In this document: piece after piece, positions 1 through 7,132 of the stretch
How the letters are laid out: every line of letters begins with the position of its first letter
Position numbering within the stretch: position 1 is the first letter of the stretch
Assembly: GCA_041608535.1 (NCBI GenBank)
Contig: JBFISM010000077.1
Coordinates: 1 to 17,208 of the forward strand
Length of the DNA stretch: 17,208 nt
Reading direction: 5' to 3'
Source of the DNA: JBFISM01 sp041608535
GTDB lineage: Bacteria > Actinomycetota > Acidimicrobiia > Spongiisociales > UBA5794
Made by a program: the position numbers and the translations under genes
The notes under the pieces: generated by a model
Database searches by the model: none
The model's input: the letters and a program-made list of their open reading frames with translations, nothing else
Told to the model about the DNA's origin: nothing

Positions 1-291
1 ATCACGCAGTTCGAAGCGATCGGTGAGGTGGCGATCAAGCAGCTCGGCGGCGACGCAACGTTTCGCGAGGTGCAGCTCGCCCCCGACGTCCGCGGCTTTT
101 GGATCGAGGGCGGACCGCACACGATCTCGTTCCTTGGTCCGGACGGGACACTCCGTGAGGACACCGCCCGTCTGGTCGGCGACACCCTGGTGTGGCAAGC
201 CGGGGACCGCACGTTCCGGATCGAATCAGAGATGCCGCTCGATGCAGTCCTCGATATCGCCCGTTCGTTGATGGACACCGCCCCCCGCTGA
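1..291 (+). CDS. C-terminal fragment of a DUF4367/anti-sigma-like extracytoplasmic protein (5' end outside window)
   Basis: The frame is open from base 1 and ends at TGA 289-291, giving about 96 residues of a protein that starts upstream of the window. The visible part is a small beta-rich domain: residues reading FWIEGGPHTISFL, then LVWQAGDRTFRIES, then a final amphipathic helix PLDAVLDIARSL. That ending (a strand, then an L-x-x-A/V-L-x-I-A-x-S-L helix) is typical of the DUF4367/LolA-MucB-like sensor domains found at the C-terminus of anti-sigma factors and related lipoproteins. No membrane segment or DNA-binding region is in view, so the full architecture is unknown. It converges with the next gene, leaving only 2 nt between the stop codons and no room for a separate terminator. 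Family call is by resemblance only. Confidence 0.7.
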   Translation: MTQFEAIGEVAIKQLGGDATFREVQLAPDVRGFWIEGGPHTISFLGPDGTLREDTARLVGDTLVWQAGDRTFRIESEMPLDAVLDIARSLMDTAPR

Positions 292-293
292 AG

Positions 294-1097
294 TCAGGCC
301 GCTCGGGAAAACTGATTCGGAGCCATCCCTCGTGGTTGCAGTACCCGCCGCCACCCCGACATGGCGGTTGCGACGAACAAACCGGCACCAAATACGAGGA
401 GCCATCCCCCGCCAACGCCAAGCGATGATGGCGAGGTCGGCCACAGAATCGAGGCTGCGCCCAGACCTCCCGTAGCCAGCGTCACCGACCACACCGTGAG
501 CTGCCATCCGGCCGGACGCCACGCAGCCACGAGGCCGGCCAGCGGAATGGCGAAGGCGAGCTGAGCCATCGTTATCCAATGGCCGTTGTGATGGGGATCC
601 GCTGCGGGCGGGAAGCTGTTGCGTTGCGTCAATGCGGCGTCGATGCCATAGAAGGCGAGCGGTATGGCTGCAACGAGGACGATCCCGATCAGCACCACGT
701 CCGGCGACGCACCTGACACTGCGCGACGACCGCGCAAGTACCACAGAGCCAGCAACAGTGCCGGGAGGATGAAGATGAGATAGGCCCAATCGAACACACC
801 CGCTTGGCCGCCCACGTTGTCCGGGTTACCCACGATGGCCGCCGCCACCAAGACGGCGAGCGCCGCGGCAATCGCCTGAAGGGCACCGGCCCGCGCTCGA
901 GACGAAACCAGCATGGCGACGAGACCGGCACCGAAGATCCCGGTGAAGCCGAGCGCACCGACCACGTGCACTGTCTCGACATCGGACCAGCCGGCGTCGC
1001 CGATCACGGCGAGCGCGAAGAACAAGAGCTCGAGAGCGACAACGACGAGGCCGGCCGTGCGAAAGCCCCATCTGGGCGAACCGCTGTGGACGTGCAT
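294..1097 (-). CDS. Polytopic membrane protein of unknown function, about 8 TM helices
   Basis: A 267-residue protein with an ATG at 1097 preceded by AAAGGAG five bases upstream, which fixes the start. I read about eight hydrophobic helices near residues 13-33, 44-64, 70-90, 101-120, 133-152, 174-192, 199-218 and 229-246, so it is an integral inner-membrane protein. The longest loop, between helices 5 and 6, carries clustered histidines (PHHNGH, about 168-173), and the N-terminus begins MHVHSG. These could bind metal or protons, but that is speculative. I do not recognise the family. It is transcribed away from the gene at 1326. The 228 bp between the two hold both upstream regions, with no convincing promoter hexamers that I could pick out. 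Confidence 0.85.
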   Translation of the reverse strand: MHVHSGSPRWGFRTAGLVVVALELLFFALAVIGDAGWSDVETVHVVGALGFTGIFGAGLVAMLVSSRARAGALQAIAAALAVLVAAAIVGNPDNVGGQAGVFDWAYLIFILPALLLALWYLRGRRAVSGASPDVVLIGIVLVAAIPLAFYGIDAALTQRNSFPPAADPHHNGHWITMAQLAFAIPLAGLVAAWRPAGWQLTVWSVTLATGGLGAASILWPTSPSSLGVGGGWLLVFGAGLFVATAMSGWRRVLQPRGMAPNQFSRAA

Positions 1098-1325
1098 GCC
1101 AACTCCTTTGAACAGGAAGTGGCGGCATCGTCGAGCAACGACCTTGGAATTGGTCAGGAAGGCCCCGAACGAGCACTCGAGGACTCGGCAAGGAGCACGA
1201 GCTGGGTGTCGCCGGGCTCGGGTCCGGCCCGGGCGAGTCGGTGGTCGCAGCCCCGACCGACGGTGATGTGCACATCTTCACAAGTGCCCTACCATCCCGC
1301 GACTCACCTCTCTTTGGATTGGGTC

Positions 1326-2177
1326 ATGACCGCACTTCTTCGTATCGATCGCACTCGACGCGCGTCTCTGGCGCTCGTCCTGTGGGCATTCGGGCTCGCC
1401 ACGACGACGCTCCTCATTGGGTTGTGGGGACGCACCGTCACCAGCGACGAGTCGACCCTGCACGACACAGCTGAGGCGGCGATCACCGCTGAGCTCGCCA
1501 CGGATCGGATCACGAGCTGGGTGGCCGGAGTGGTCGGGGCAACCACCGACACCGTCAATCCCCAGATCGCTGCGGCTGTCGACCGGGTGACGGCGACACC
1601 TGAGTATCAGCGTGCCATCGATCGCGTCGTGGCCGACCTGGTGGTCGCCGCGCTCGCCGATGCTGGGACAACACCCGACCTCCCCATCGCCTCAGCCTTG
1701 GAACCGATGGTGCCGGTCATCGTCGACGAACTGGCTGCGGGAGGCATCAGCGTGCCGCCCGAACAGGTGGAGGCGGCCGTGTCCCGGGCGGCGGACGTGA
1801 TTCTCGATGATGCCGAGTCCACCTCCGTGACGGGGGTGGCAAGCCGTGCCCGGTCGCTGCTCACCACTGTTCTCGTCGTGGGTTTGGCGACGCTCCTGCT
1901 TTTCGGCAGCGTTGCGATCGCCCTCGCCGAAGAGCCGTTGGCGATGGTTCGGTCGCTGGCTACGCGGCTGGCGGTGTCGGCGGCGACGTTCGCCGTGGTG
2001 TTGCGAGTCGGCGCGTGGGCGATGGACCCCGGGAAAGGTCGGTCCCCACTCCCCCGCTCCGGTGCCGTACTACTGGCGAGCAATCACCTCGTGCTGTTCC
2101 TGGTCGCCGGTGCCGGGGTCGCCATCGCCGTGGCGAGCGGTGTCGTCATCTCCGGGCGGAGACGGCGAGCAGCGTAA
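1326..2177 (+). CDS. Membrane protein with large extracytoplasmic domain, unknown function
   Basis: A 283-residue protein. The frame stays open far upstream, but the hydrophobic pattern makes sense from ATG 1326: basic MTALLRIDRTRR, then a first membrane helix at about 15-34. A long, mostly helical Ala/Val/Asp-rich extracytoplasmic region follows (about 36-175), then three further helices at about 178-200, 208-228 and 247-274, ending in a basic RRRRAA tail. The layout (one helix, outside domain, three helices, positive tail) fits an integral inner-membrane protein with both ends inside. The ribosome site is weak (GGATTGGG just before the ATG). An ATG at 1267 in the same frame is a possible alternative start but would add a non-hydrophobic, less typical leader. 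I do not recognise the family. Confidence 0.75.
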   Translation: MTALLRIDRTRRASLALVLWAFGLATTTLLIGLWGRTVTSDESTLHDTAEAAITAELATDRITSWVAGVVGATTDTVNPQIAAAVDRVTATPEYQRAIDRVVADLVVAALADAGTTPDLPIASALEPMVPVIVDELAAGGISVPPEQVEAAVSRAADVILDDAESTSVTGVASRARSLLTTVLVVGLATLLLFGSVAIALAEEPLAMVRSLATRLAVSAATFAVVLRVGAWAMDPGKGRSPLPRSGAVLLASNHLVLFLVAGAGVAIAVASGVVISGRRRRAA

Positions 2178-2180
2178 CGA

Positions 2181-2225
2181 CGAGTGTGCTTCCAACACCG
2201 TATATGAGGTGACTAAGCACACTCG
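2181..2225. terminator. Bidirectional stem-loop between convergent genes
   Basis: The arms CGAGTGTGCTT (2181-2191) and AAGCACACTCG (2215-2225) are perfectly complementary over 11 bp. The 23-nt loop itself contains a smaller CACC/GGTG stem (2196-2199 with 2208-2211). It fills almost the entire 52-bp gap between two genes that end facing each other, as expected for a shared terminator. There is no clear T-run on either side, so intrinsic termination would be of the T-poor type common in high-GC bacteria. Confidence 0.65.
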
Positions 2226-2229
2226 ACGG

Positions 2230-3225
2230 TCACACCAGCTTCTCGAGCTGTTCCAGCTGATCGGCGGTGCCCATGGCAAAGAGCGCATCGCCGACACCGA
2301 GCACGGTGTCTGCCGGCGGATTGGTCACGACCGTGCCGTCGCTCTGGCGCACCGCGAGGACCAGCGTCCCCACCCGGCTGCGGATGCGATTGTCCGCAAG
2401 GGTCTGCCCCGCCAGCTCGGATCCCGGTGACAACATCATCTGCTCGACGCGGAACTCGAGAAACGTGTCGCCGGCGGCGATGTCGACGAACTCGGTGAGA
2501 TCGGGGTTGAGCACCAACGCCGCCAGACGTTCGGCGCCCACCTCGGGCGGGGTGATCACCCGGTTTGCTCCCGCCATCTTGATACGGCGCTCGACGTCTT
2601 GGTCGGAGGCGCGGGCCAGCACGTACAGGTCGGGCCGGCGCACCCTGGCCGACAACACGATTGACAGGTTGTCGGAATCACCATGGACACATGCGATGAT
2701 CACCCCCGCCCGATCCAGCCCCGCCGCCGTGAGCACCTCCTCCTGCGTTGCATCGCCTCGCACTGCGACCACATCGTGCGCTCGGGCGCGCTCCACCCGA
2801 TCCTCGTTCGCGTCGACGACCACGACATCGACGGCGCTGGCGGCGAGCCGGGCCGCCACACTCGAGCCGACCCGTCCGTACCCACACACGATGGTGTGAC
2901 CCTGCATCCTGTCGATCATCCGCTCCTCCCGTCGCGCTCTCCGCCGGCCCACCACCACCTCGTCGATGAACACCTCGAGGGCCACCGCCGCCGTGTAGAA
3001 CACCGAGCCGACGCCCACGATGATCAGCACTGCGGTGAAGATCCGCCCGCCTTCGGTGAGACCACCGGCCGGTTCGGTATATCCCACCGTGGATATCGTG
3101 ATCACCGTCTCATACAGAGCATCGACCAGGCTGAGATCCTCGATGAGCATGAAACCGGCCACGCCGAAGACGGTCACAGTGAACAGCACACCCAAGGTAG
3201 CCCGCAGACGCTGATACTCATCCAT
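2230..3225 (-). CDS. Potassium channel protein with RCK (TrkA-N/TrkA-C) domains
   Basis: A 331-residue two-helix potassium channel fused to a cytosolic RCK gating module. The first helix is at about 9-28. The pore helix and selectivity filter read TISTVGYTE (43-51), with the hallmark T-V-G-Y. The second helix is at about 62-88. The RCK/TrkA-N Rossmann domain starts at HTIVCGYGRVG (110-120), with a GxGxxG nucleotide loop, the acidic end of strand 2 at VVVDAN (135-140) and RGDAT (156-160). A TrkA-C ligand-binding domain occupies about 250-331. The family forms tetramers that pass K+ and are gated by nucleotide or ion binding. The start ATG 3225 was chosen because the family begins just before the first helix. 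The frame extends upstream to 3402, but that extension is Arg/Gly-rich and unlike the family. AAGGA lies 12 nt upstream of the chosen start, a rather long spacing. Confidence 0.93.
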   Translation of the reverse strand: MDEYQRLRATLGVLFTVTVFGVAGFMLIEDLSLVDALYETVITISTVGYTEPAGGLTEGGRIFTAVLIIVGVGSVFYTAAVALEVFIDEVVVGRRRARREERMIDRMQGHTIVCGYGRVGSSVAARLAASAVDVVVVDANEDRVERARAHDVVAVRGDATQEEVLTAAGLDRAGVIIACVHGDSDNLSIVLSARVRRPDLYVLARASDQDVERRIKMAGANRVITPPEVGAERLAALVLNPDLTEFVDIAAGDTFLEFRVEQMMLSPGSELAGQTLADNRIRSRVGTLVLAVRQSDGTVVTNPPADTVLGVGDALFAMGTADQLEQLEKLV

Positions 3226-3663
3226 AGCCCGGCCGGTCCTTCTCACCTCGCCATGATGGCCGATCCACACCACCTGCACACGCATGTCGGCCCGATGCGA
3301 CCGGTGCCTCCCGCTGCCAGACCGTCCATCACCGCCGTGTCTCCCCCGCTTTCCGCTGGCGAGAGCGCACCGACCGGCCCCGGCACGGCACGGAGCCGAC
3401 AACCTTCAGGAATGGCCGCCCGACCCATTTACGGCAACCCCGCACGGCGCGAAGGTGCAAGAACAACGTGCAGATCGTCGACTTGGAGAGACCGATGGCC
3501 GATCGTAGGACGGCTATCACCACAGGTCTCGTCGCACTGGCTGCGGCAGTCCCCACCGCGTCGGCGGCGTTGAACCTTGGTGCCCGCAATTGCCGGGCGA
3601 TCCCTCCGAGTGCGACCACCTTCCCCGATGGTGCTGCGCCATCGGCTCGGAAAGGAGGGCCAA
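3226..3663. other. Gene-poor stretch upstream of the K+ channel and of the 64-residue ORF
   Basis: About 440 bp without a convincing gene. Its left part must hold the promoter of the channel gene, which runs leftward, but I see no clear -35/-10 pair. The right part contains a doubtful signal-peptide-like ORF starting at 3495, a GCCCG-CAATTG-C-CGGGC inverted repeat around 3581-3597, and a strong hairpin at 3625-3645 just before a ribosome binding site. Nothing here matches an RNA gene that I recognise. Confidence 0.5.
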
Positions 3664-3761
3664 GTGACAACGCAATGGATCGGCAAGGACGAGCCGGCTC
3701 CTCGGCCGCACCCGGTCGATACGCCCATGTTCCCGGTCAAACCCGATCCCCTGAGCTCTGA
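3495..3761 (+). CDS. Doubtful ORF with signal-peptide-like N-terminus, possibly a decayed gene
   Basis: The ATG at 3495 has GGAGAG seven bases upstream and opens MADRRTAITTGLVALAAAVP, which looks like a Sec or Tat-type leader (Arg-Arg, then a hydrophobic stretch, then small residues). After about residue 30 the sequence becomes Pro/Ser/Gly-rich with no recognisable domain. From 3664 onward it overlaps a better-supported ORF in another frame, so at most the first 55 or so codons look meaningful. One reading is the leader of a broken exported protein. Small leader-bearing subunits do accompany GMC-type dehydrogenases, and a GMC remnant lies 400 bp downstream. That link is inference. Confidence 0.2.
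   Translation: MADRRTAITTGLVALAAAVPTASAALNLGARNCRAIPPSATTFPDGAAPSARKGGPSDNAMDRQGRAGSSAAPGRYAHVPGQTRSPEL
3625..3645 (+). promoter_or_regulatory. Strong hairpin just upstream of an RBS
   Basis: CCGATGGTG (3625-3633) pairs with CGCCATCGG (3637-3645) through nine base pairs, one of them G-T, around the three-base loop CTG. It ends six bases before the AAAGGAGG ribosome site of the 64-residue ORF. It could be a 5' leader structure that affects translation or mRNA stability, or the terminator of a former upstream gene. There is no T-run after it. Confidence 0.4.
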
Positions 3762-3858
3762 GACACCGGAGCGGACTGCGATCTCCGTGCTCGACGAGTG
3801 GCGGATCAAGAGCGCAGCCCGGCCGCTCCCGGGGGACAAGCCGCGAGAACCGACCTGA
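3664..3858 (+). CDS. Small hypothetical protein, 64 residues
   Basis: The GTG at 3664 is preceded by AAAGGAGG with a five-base gap, one of the strongest ribosome sites in the window, and the frame runs to TGA at 3856-3858. The product is soluble, proline-rich and charged, with segments such as TQWIGKDEPAPRPHPVDTP and TAISVLDEWRIKSA. It has no signal peptide, membrane helix or cysteine. I do not recognise it. The frame also extends upstream of the GTG, but the hairpin and RBS there argue for the later start. Because it sits between a doubtful ORF and a broken oxidoreductase, it may be a remnant rather than a working gene. The RBS is the main argument in favour. Confidence 0.5.
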   Translation: MTTQWIGKDEPAPRPHPVDTPMFPVKPDPLSSETPERTAISVLDEWRIKSAARPLPGDKPREPT

Positions 3859-3895
3859 CCGTCATCTGCCTCACGCGCGACGCGATCCGTCACTC

Positions 3896-4153
3896 GTGGG
3901 GCATGATGATCGGATACAACTACCGACCGCGCCGCTGCGGGCCGATGTCGTCGTGATCAGCTCTGGCACGGGTGGCGGCGGGACCACTGGGTGGGCGCTC
4001 GCCGCAGCCGGGGTCGACGTGCTCATCGTCGAGCGCGGCGAGCGTCTCCCCCGAGAACGTGAGAGCTGGGACCCGAGAGCGGTCTTCGCACCCGACCCTC
4101 ACCATCGCCGCTCAAGCGCTGCGTGTCGTCACGAATCGGATCTCGCTGCCTGA
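3896..4153 (+). pseudogene. Truncated N-terminal remnant of a GMC/FAD-dependent oxidoreductase
   Basis: Translation from about 3935 gives ADVVVISSGTGGGGTTGWAL, then DVLIVERGERLPRERESWDP and RAVF. This is the dinucleotide-binding strand and glycine loop (GxGxxG type), then the acidic end of the second strand (VERG), then the LPRE-x-x-W-x-P-x-AVF segment characteristic of GMC-family FAD oxidoreductases, which are normally 500-600 residues long. After RAVF the match stops, and the frame ends about 17 residues later at 4153, overlapping the 3' end of the convergent methyltransferase gene. All substrate-binding and catalytic parts are missing, so this is a gene fragment. The deletion must have joined it to the methyltransferase region. 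No start codon can be assigned with confidence. Confidence 0.65.
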
Positions 4154-4716
4154 GCGGCCGGCGCCCACCGGGCGACCACTTGCGCCTCGTGACGGTCGTC
4201 ATCCGTCCAGCCTTCGAAGTACGACTCGATCTCGAGATGGGTGAGGAGTTGGGCCAGCTCGCCAGGTCGGAGAAGGTACAAAGGGGCGGCATCGTCTGGA
4301 TCGCGATTCTCCACGGTGAGCTGGGACATGACGAGCCGACCTCCCGGGATGAGCAGGTGCGGGAGGGCCGCGAGCAGCCCCCGGTTCAGATAGCGATGGA
4401 TGACCACGAGGTCCCAAGGCCCGCCGCGGGGCAGCTGTGCATCGAGATCGAGGCACTGGGTGCGGATCGAACACCCCGCAGCCTCAGCGCGTTCCGCGGC
4501 AAGACGTACGGCAGTCGGCGCAATGTCGACCAACGTCACATCCCAACCCTGAGAGGCGAGATACACCGAGTGTCTCCCGGTGCCACCCGCTACATCGAGA
4601 GCGGTCCCGGGCGCAAGACCCGCGACTGCGGCCACCACGAAGGGCGCCGGGTCGCGCTGCGGCCAGTCAACGTTGCGATAGCGCTCCTCCCACTTCGTCC
4701 TTTCGGCCTCCGACAC
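4129..4716 (-). CDS. Class I SAM-dependent methyltransferase (TehB/ubiE-like), 195 aa
   Basis: A small cytosolic methyltransferase. The N-terminus, WEERYRNVDWPQRDPAPFV (9-27), is the usual lead-in of the TehB-like group. Motif I is ALDVAGGTGRHSVYLA (39-54), the SAM-binding glycine loop. Motif II is VTLVDIAPTAV (60-70), with D64 positioned to hold the ribose hydroxyls. A later strand reads WDLVVIHRYLN (101-111), followed by LLIPGGRLVMSQ (121-132). The substrate cannot be read from the sequence; relatives act on tellurite, small metabolites or are uncharacterised. The start is GTG 4716 with only a weak ribosome site. It lies 71 bp downstream of the GerMN gene on the same strand, so the two may be co-transcribed. 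Its last codons overlap the oxidoreductase remnant. Confidence 0.88.
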   Translation of the reverse strand: MSEAERTKWEERYRNVDWPQRDPAPFVVAAVAGLAPGTALDVAGGTGRHSVYLASQGWDVTLVDIAPTAVRLAAERAEAAGCSIRTQCLDLDAQLPRGGPWDLVVIHRYLNRGLLAALPHLLIPGGRLVMSQLTVENRDPDDAAPLYLLRPGELAQLLTHLEIESYFEGWTDDDRHEAQVVARWAPAAQAARSDS

Positions 4717-4787
4717 AGCCGCAGGCTACGTCGCGACCGTGCCCGGAGCCAGGGAAGGGCTTGACGCCGGACGCGGATCGCCGTCGG

Positions 4788-6026
4788 CTAGGCCGTTGTC
4801 GACGTCACGGTCACGGTGTGCTCGGTCAGGTTGATCACACTGCCGTCGTTGGCAGAGTGCTCGAAGACCCGGATGACGATCTTGCCGTTCTCCGGCACGT
4901 CTTCAGGAGCATCGACGTCGATGACGAACTCGAATTCCCCCCAGCAACCGGTGCCACACGTTGCTGTTGTGAAACCTTCGTCGAGCACTGCACCACCCTC
5001 CGTTGCCACCTCGTAGGTAACGGTGGCCTCGAACGCGTTGGCGATGCCCGACACGATGATGAGCCCGTCGAGCACGGTGGCGCCGTTGGCAGGCCCATCC
5101 AGAAACACGAGAGGCAGCTGGTCGACGTAGTCGTCTCTGGTCTGCGGTCCGTCGAGCACGATGCCCTCCGAGGAGAAGACCTCCACGGGCACGCCATCAA
5201 GTTCGAAGAGCACACTGTCCACGGAAGAGAATTGGGTGGCAGTGAACACGACCTGGGCCAAACGCATCGACATCGATGCCGTGCCGCCTCCGTCGTCGAA
5301 CTCACCGCTGAGATCCACCGTCACCCTCGTGTCGGCTGTCTCGACGCCGAGCAATCGTGTACCCGGCGGGATCTCGGTGTTCGAGACACCCTCCTCGTTC
5401 GAGTATGCCAGCAGCGCCTCCAGGGCGCCGGCCACCGTGTCCGGCGAATTCGCCGCAACCGCTTCGCTCTTGAGGACCGGACCGGGCACATTCGATGTCG
5501 GCCCGGGATCGCCGACCAGATACACCCTTGCCTCGGCGGTCGGCTGCGGAGCCGCCGTGGTGGTCGTCGTCGCCGGCGCCTCCGTCGTCGTCGTGGTAGG
5601 GGCTTCGGTGCTCGTGGTCGTCGTTGGCGCTGCAGAGGTGGTGGTCGGAACCGTGGTGGTGGTCGTCTCCCCGGTTGTGGTCGTCGGTGCCGCCGACGTC
5701 GTGGTGGTGTCACCGATACCGGGAATGGTCGTGTCGCTGACCTCGTCCTCAGAACCACGCAGCAACAGCAACGGGATGCCCACGGCGAGCAGCACTACCA
5801 AGGCGCCACCGACGGCGTACCACCATGGGGAGCGTTGCTTCGGTGGCGGCATTCCGGGGGGCGGTGGCGTACCAGGTGGAGTCGGCGGTGGCCCTCCGGT
5901 CGGTGGCACCGGCGGCCCTCCGGATGACGGCGGAGGTGGGCCTCCGGGCGCGGGTGGCTGGGCGCCGAACTCTGCCGTTGGATCTGGATCCGGCTCGGGT
6001 CCGGAATCGGGGGGTAGTTGTGTCAT
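4788..6026 (-). CDS. Membrane-anchored GerMN/Gmad2 domain protein
   Basis: A 412-residue protein in four blocks. Residues 1-65 are a cytosolic Pro/Gly-rich tail; 67-90 are one membrane helix (WWYAVGGALVVLLAVGIPLLLL); about 105-160 are a Thr/Ala/Pro low-complexity linker; and an extracytoplasmic region starts at ARVYLVGD (about 166). That region contains a GerMN domain (about 166-295: VAGALEALL, IPPGTRLLGV, TVDLSGEF, VVFTATQF, VLFELDG) and a Gmad2-like Ig fold (about 305-408: LVFLDGPANGATV, VSGIANAFEATVTYEV, CGTGC, TVTVTST). GerMN/Gmad2 domains were named from spore germination proteins but occur widely in non-spore-formers, presumably binding cell-wall or envelope partners. The start is ATG 6026, with AGGAGAG seven bases upstream. 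C357 and C361 could form a disulfide. Confidence 0.9.
   Translation of the reverse strand: MTQLPPDSGPEPDPDPTAEFGAQPPAPGGPPPPSSGGPPVPPTGGPPPTPPGTPPPPGMPPPKQRSPWWYAVGGALVVLLAVGIPLLLLRGSEDEVSDTTIPGIGDTTTTSAAPTTTTGETTTTTVPTTTSAAPTTTTSTEAPTTTTTEAPATTTTTAAPQPTAEARVYLVGDPGPTSNVPGPVLKSEAVAANSPDTVAGALEALLAYSNEEGVSNTEIPPGTRLLGVETADTRVTVDLSGEFDDGGGTASMSMRLAQVVFTATQFSSVDSVLFELDGVPVEVFSSEGIVLDGPQTRDDYVDQLPLVFLDGPANGATVLDGLIIVSGIANAFEATVTYEVATEGGAVLDEGFTTATCGTGCWGEFEFVIDVDAPEDVPENGKIVIRVFEHSANDGSVINLTEHTVTVTSTTA
5553..5708 (-). repeat. Thr-rich low-complexity coding repeat
   Basis: This part of the GerMN gene encodes residues about 107-158: runs of four or five threonines separated by SAAP, GE, VP, STEAP or EAPA units. 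On the plus strand it appears as repeated GTGGTGGTCGT-like triplets. It is a flexible linker between the membrane helix and the GerMN domain. Such tracts vary in length between strains by slippage and are a common site of O-glycosylation, neither of which can be shown here. Confidence 0.8.
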
Positions 6027-6123
6027 TGGTCTCTCTCCTATCGCGGGCCGACGCCCCGGCTGCCACGGCCCCAGCGGGGTCGTCCGTGGGCAGCGCAAAC
6101 GCACCCGGCCCCACGCGATCTAA

Positions 6124-6150
6124 GACGTCGCACATGGGCACAGAGTTCCC
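6124..6150 (-). promoter_or_regulatory. Possible ECF-sigma-type promoter upstream of the GerMN gene
   Basis: Reading leftward, GGGAAC (6150-6145) is followed after 17 bases by CGTC (6127-6124). This resembles the GGGAAC / CGTC pairing of many extracytoplasmic-function sigma factor promoters. It sits in the 218-bp gap upstream of the GerMN gene and would leave a leader of roughly 90 nt. Such short motifs arise easily by chance. Confidence 0.2.
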
Positions 6151-6244
6151 GTTTACCGGGCGTTTTCTCCGAACGTCGGGCGACCCCGGCTGAGTCGTCA
6201 CCCATACAACACCACTCGAGCAGATCCGGGTGACGGTAGGGCTG

Positions 6245-7132
6245 TCAGCGGACCACGCCACCGCGACGCTGGTGGGCGTGACCGATCACCGTGAAGGCAT
6301 CCGGGTCGGCCTTCTGGATGGCCTCGACGAGACGTCCCGCCTCCGCCCGGCTCACCGTGCAGAACAAGATGCGTCGTTCCTGCTCGGTGTACTCGCCGAC
6401 GGCTCCCCAGCTCGTCACACCCACTCGCATGGTGCGGTACACGACCTCGGTGATGAGCTCTGGTTTGTCGGTGACGACGGTCACCGTTCGGACCACGCTC
6501 GGTCCCTCGAGCACATAGTCGAGGGCCAGTCCGTTCACGAAGAGCAGCACCACGGCATACAGCGCCGCTTCCCATCCGAAGGTGAGACCTTGTAGTGCGA
6601 TGATGGCGCCGTCGAGACCGAGGTAGATCTGGCTCACAGGAAGACCGGTGCGAAGCTGGATGATCCTGCTGACGACCCCGGTTCCTCCCGCTGTGCCGCC
6701 GGCGCGGAAGATCAGACCAGCTCCGAGCCCGGACACGACACCGCCGAACAACGAGACGAGCAGCAAGTCATCGGAGATGTGCGACGGGAACACATGGCCG
6801 ATCGCATCGACGCCGACGTTGTACAGAAACACGACGTAGGCGGTTCGGACGAGAAACCGGGTACCACCGAGCTGCCGGTAACCGAGGATCAGCACCGGGG
6901 TGTTGAAGATCATCATGGCGAGACCCGGAGGGAACGACGTCCAGTCGTGCACCACCAGCGCCAGACCGCCGACTCCCCCGCCTGCGATGCCGTAGGGCAG
7001 CATGAACGTGCGGAAGGCATAGATCAGCAGCACCGACCCGACGGTGAGCAGTGCCACGTCGGTGGCGAGCTTGATCGCATCGGGTTTTGTCGGTTGCGGC
7101 AGCGAGAGGCGGGTTGCGATACGGCTGGCCAT
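6245..7132 (-). CDS. YitT family membrane protein (YitT/DUF2179)
   Basis: A 295-residue protein with the standard layout of this family: about five or six membrane helices (near 22-42, 46-62, 72-86, 94-112, 122-142 and 186-206) followed by a cytosolic C-terminal DUF2179 domain (about 208-288). Family signatures are visible: the early FRTFMLPYGIAGGGVGGLA segment and the central FRAGGTAGGTGVVSRII (142-158), which is the most conserved part of YitT proteins. In the tail, TVVTDKPELITEVV and RRILFCTVSR are the strands of the DUF2179 ferredoxin-like fold. Family function is not established; the C-terminal domain probably senses a small ligand. The start ATG 7132 has AGGA six bases upstream. It is divergent from the gene at 7468. 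Confidence 0.93.
   Translation of the reverse strand: MASRIATRLSLPQPTKPDAIKLATDVALLTVGSVLLIYAFRTFMLPYGIAGGGVGGLALVVHDWTSFPPGLAMMIFNTPVLILGYRQLGGTRFLVRTAYVVFLYNVGVDAIGHVFPSHISDDLLLVSLFGGVVSGLGAGLIFRAGGTAGGTGVVSRIIQLRTGLPVSQIYLGLDGAIIALQGLTFGWEAALYAVVLLFVNGLALDYVLEGPSVVRTVTVVTDKPELITEVVYRTMRVGVTSWGAVGEYTEQERRILFCTVSRAEAGRLVEAIQKADPDAFTVIGHAHQRRGGVVR

Noticed and set aside
804..1325. Long upstream extension of the frame that becomes the membrane protein at 1326
   Set aside because: The extension is antisense to the gene at 294-1097, is charged and low in hydrophobic residues, and has no ribosome site; the membrane-protein pattern starts at 1326.
3226..3402. N-terminal extension of the potassium channel
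   Set aside because: It is Arg/Gly-rich and unlike channel N-termini, and two-helix RCK channels start shortly before the first helix, as from 3225.
5540..5720. GTGGTGGTCGT-like repeats considered as a DNA repeat array or CRISPR-like structure
   Set aside because: They are irregular triplet runs explained by Thr codons on the minus strand, without spacers or fixed unit length.
5161..6123. Long plus-strand frame opposite the GerMN gene
   Set aside because: It is rich in runs of Val and Gly that are the complement of the Thr and Pro repeats, with no ribosome site or domain; a shadow of the minus-strand gene.
6149..6175. CCCG-TTTAC-CGGG followed by CGTTTT as an intrinsic terminator
   Set aside because: The stem is only four or five pairs, and no plus-strand gene ends before it.
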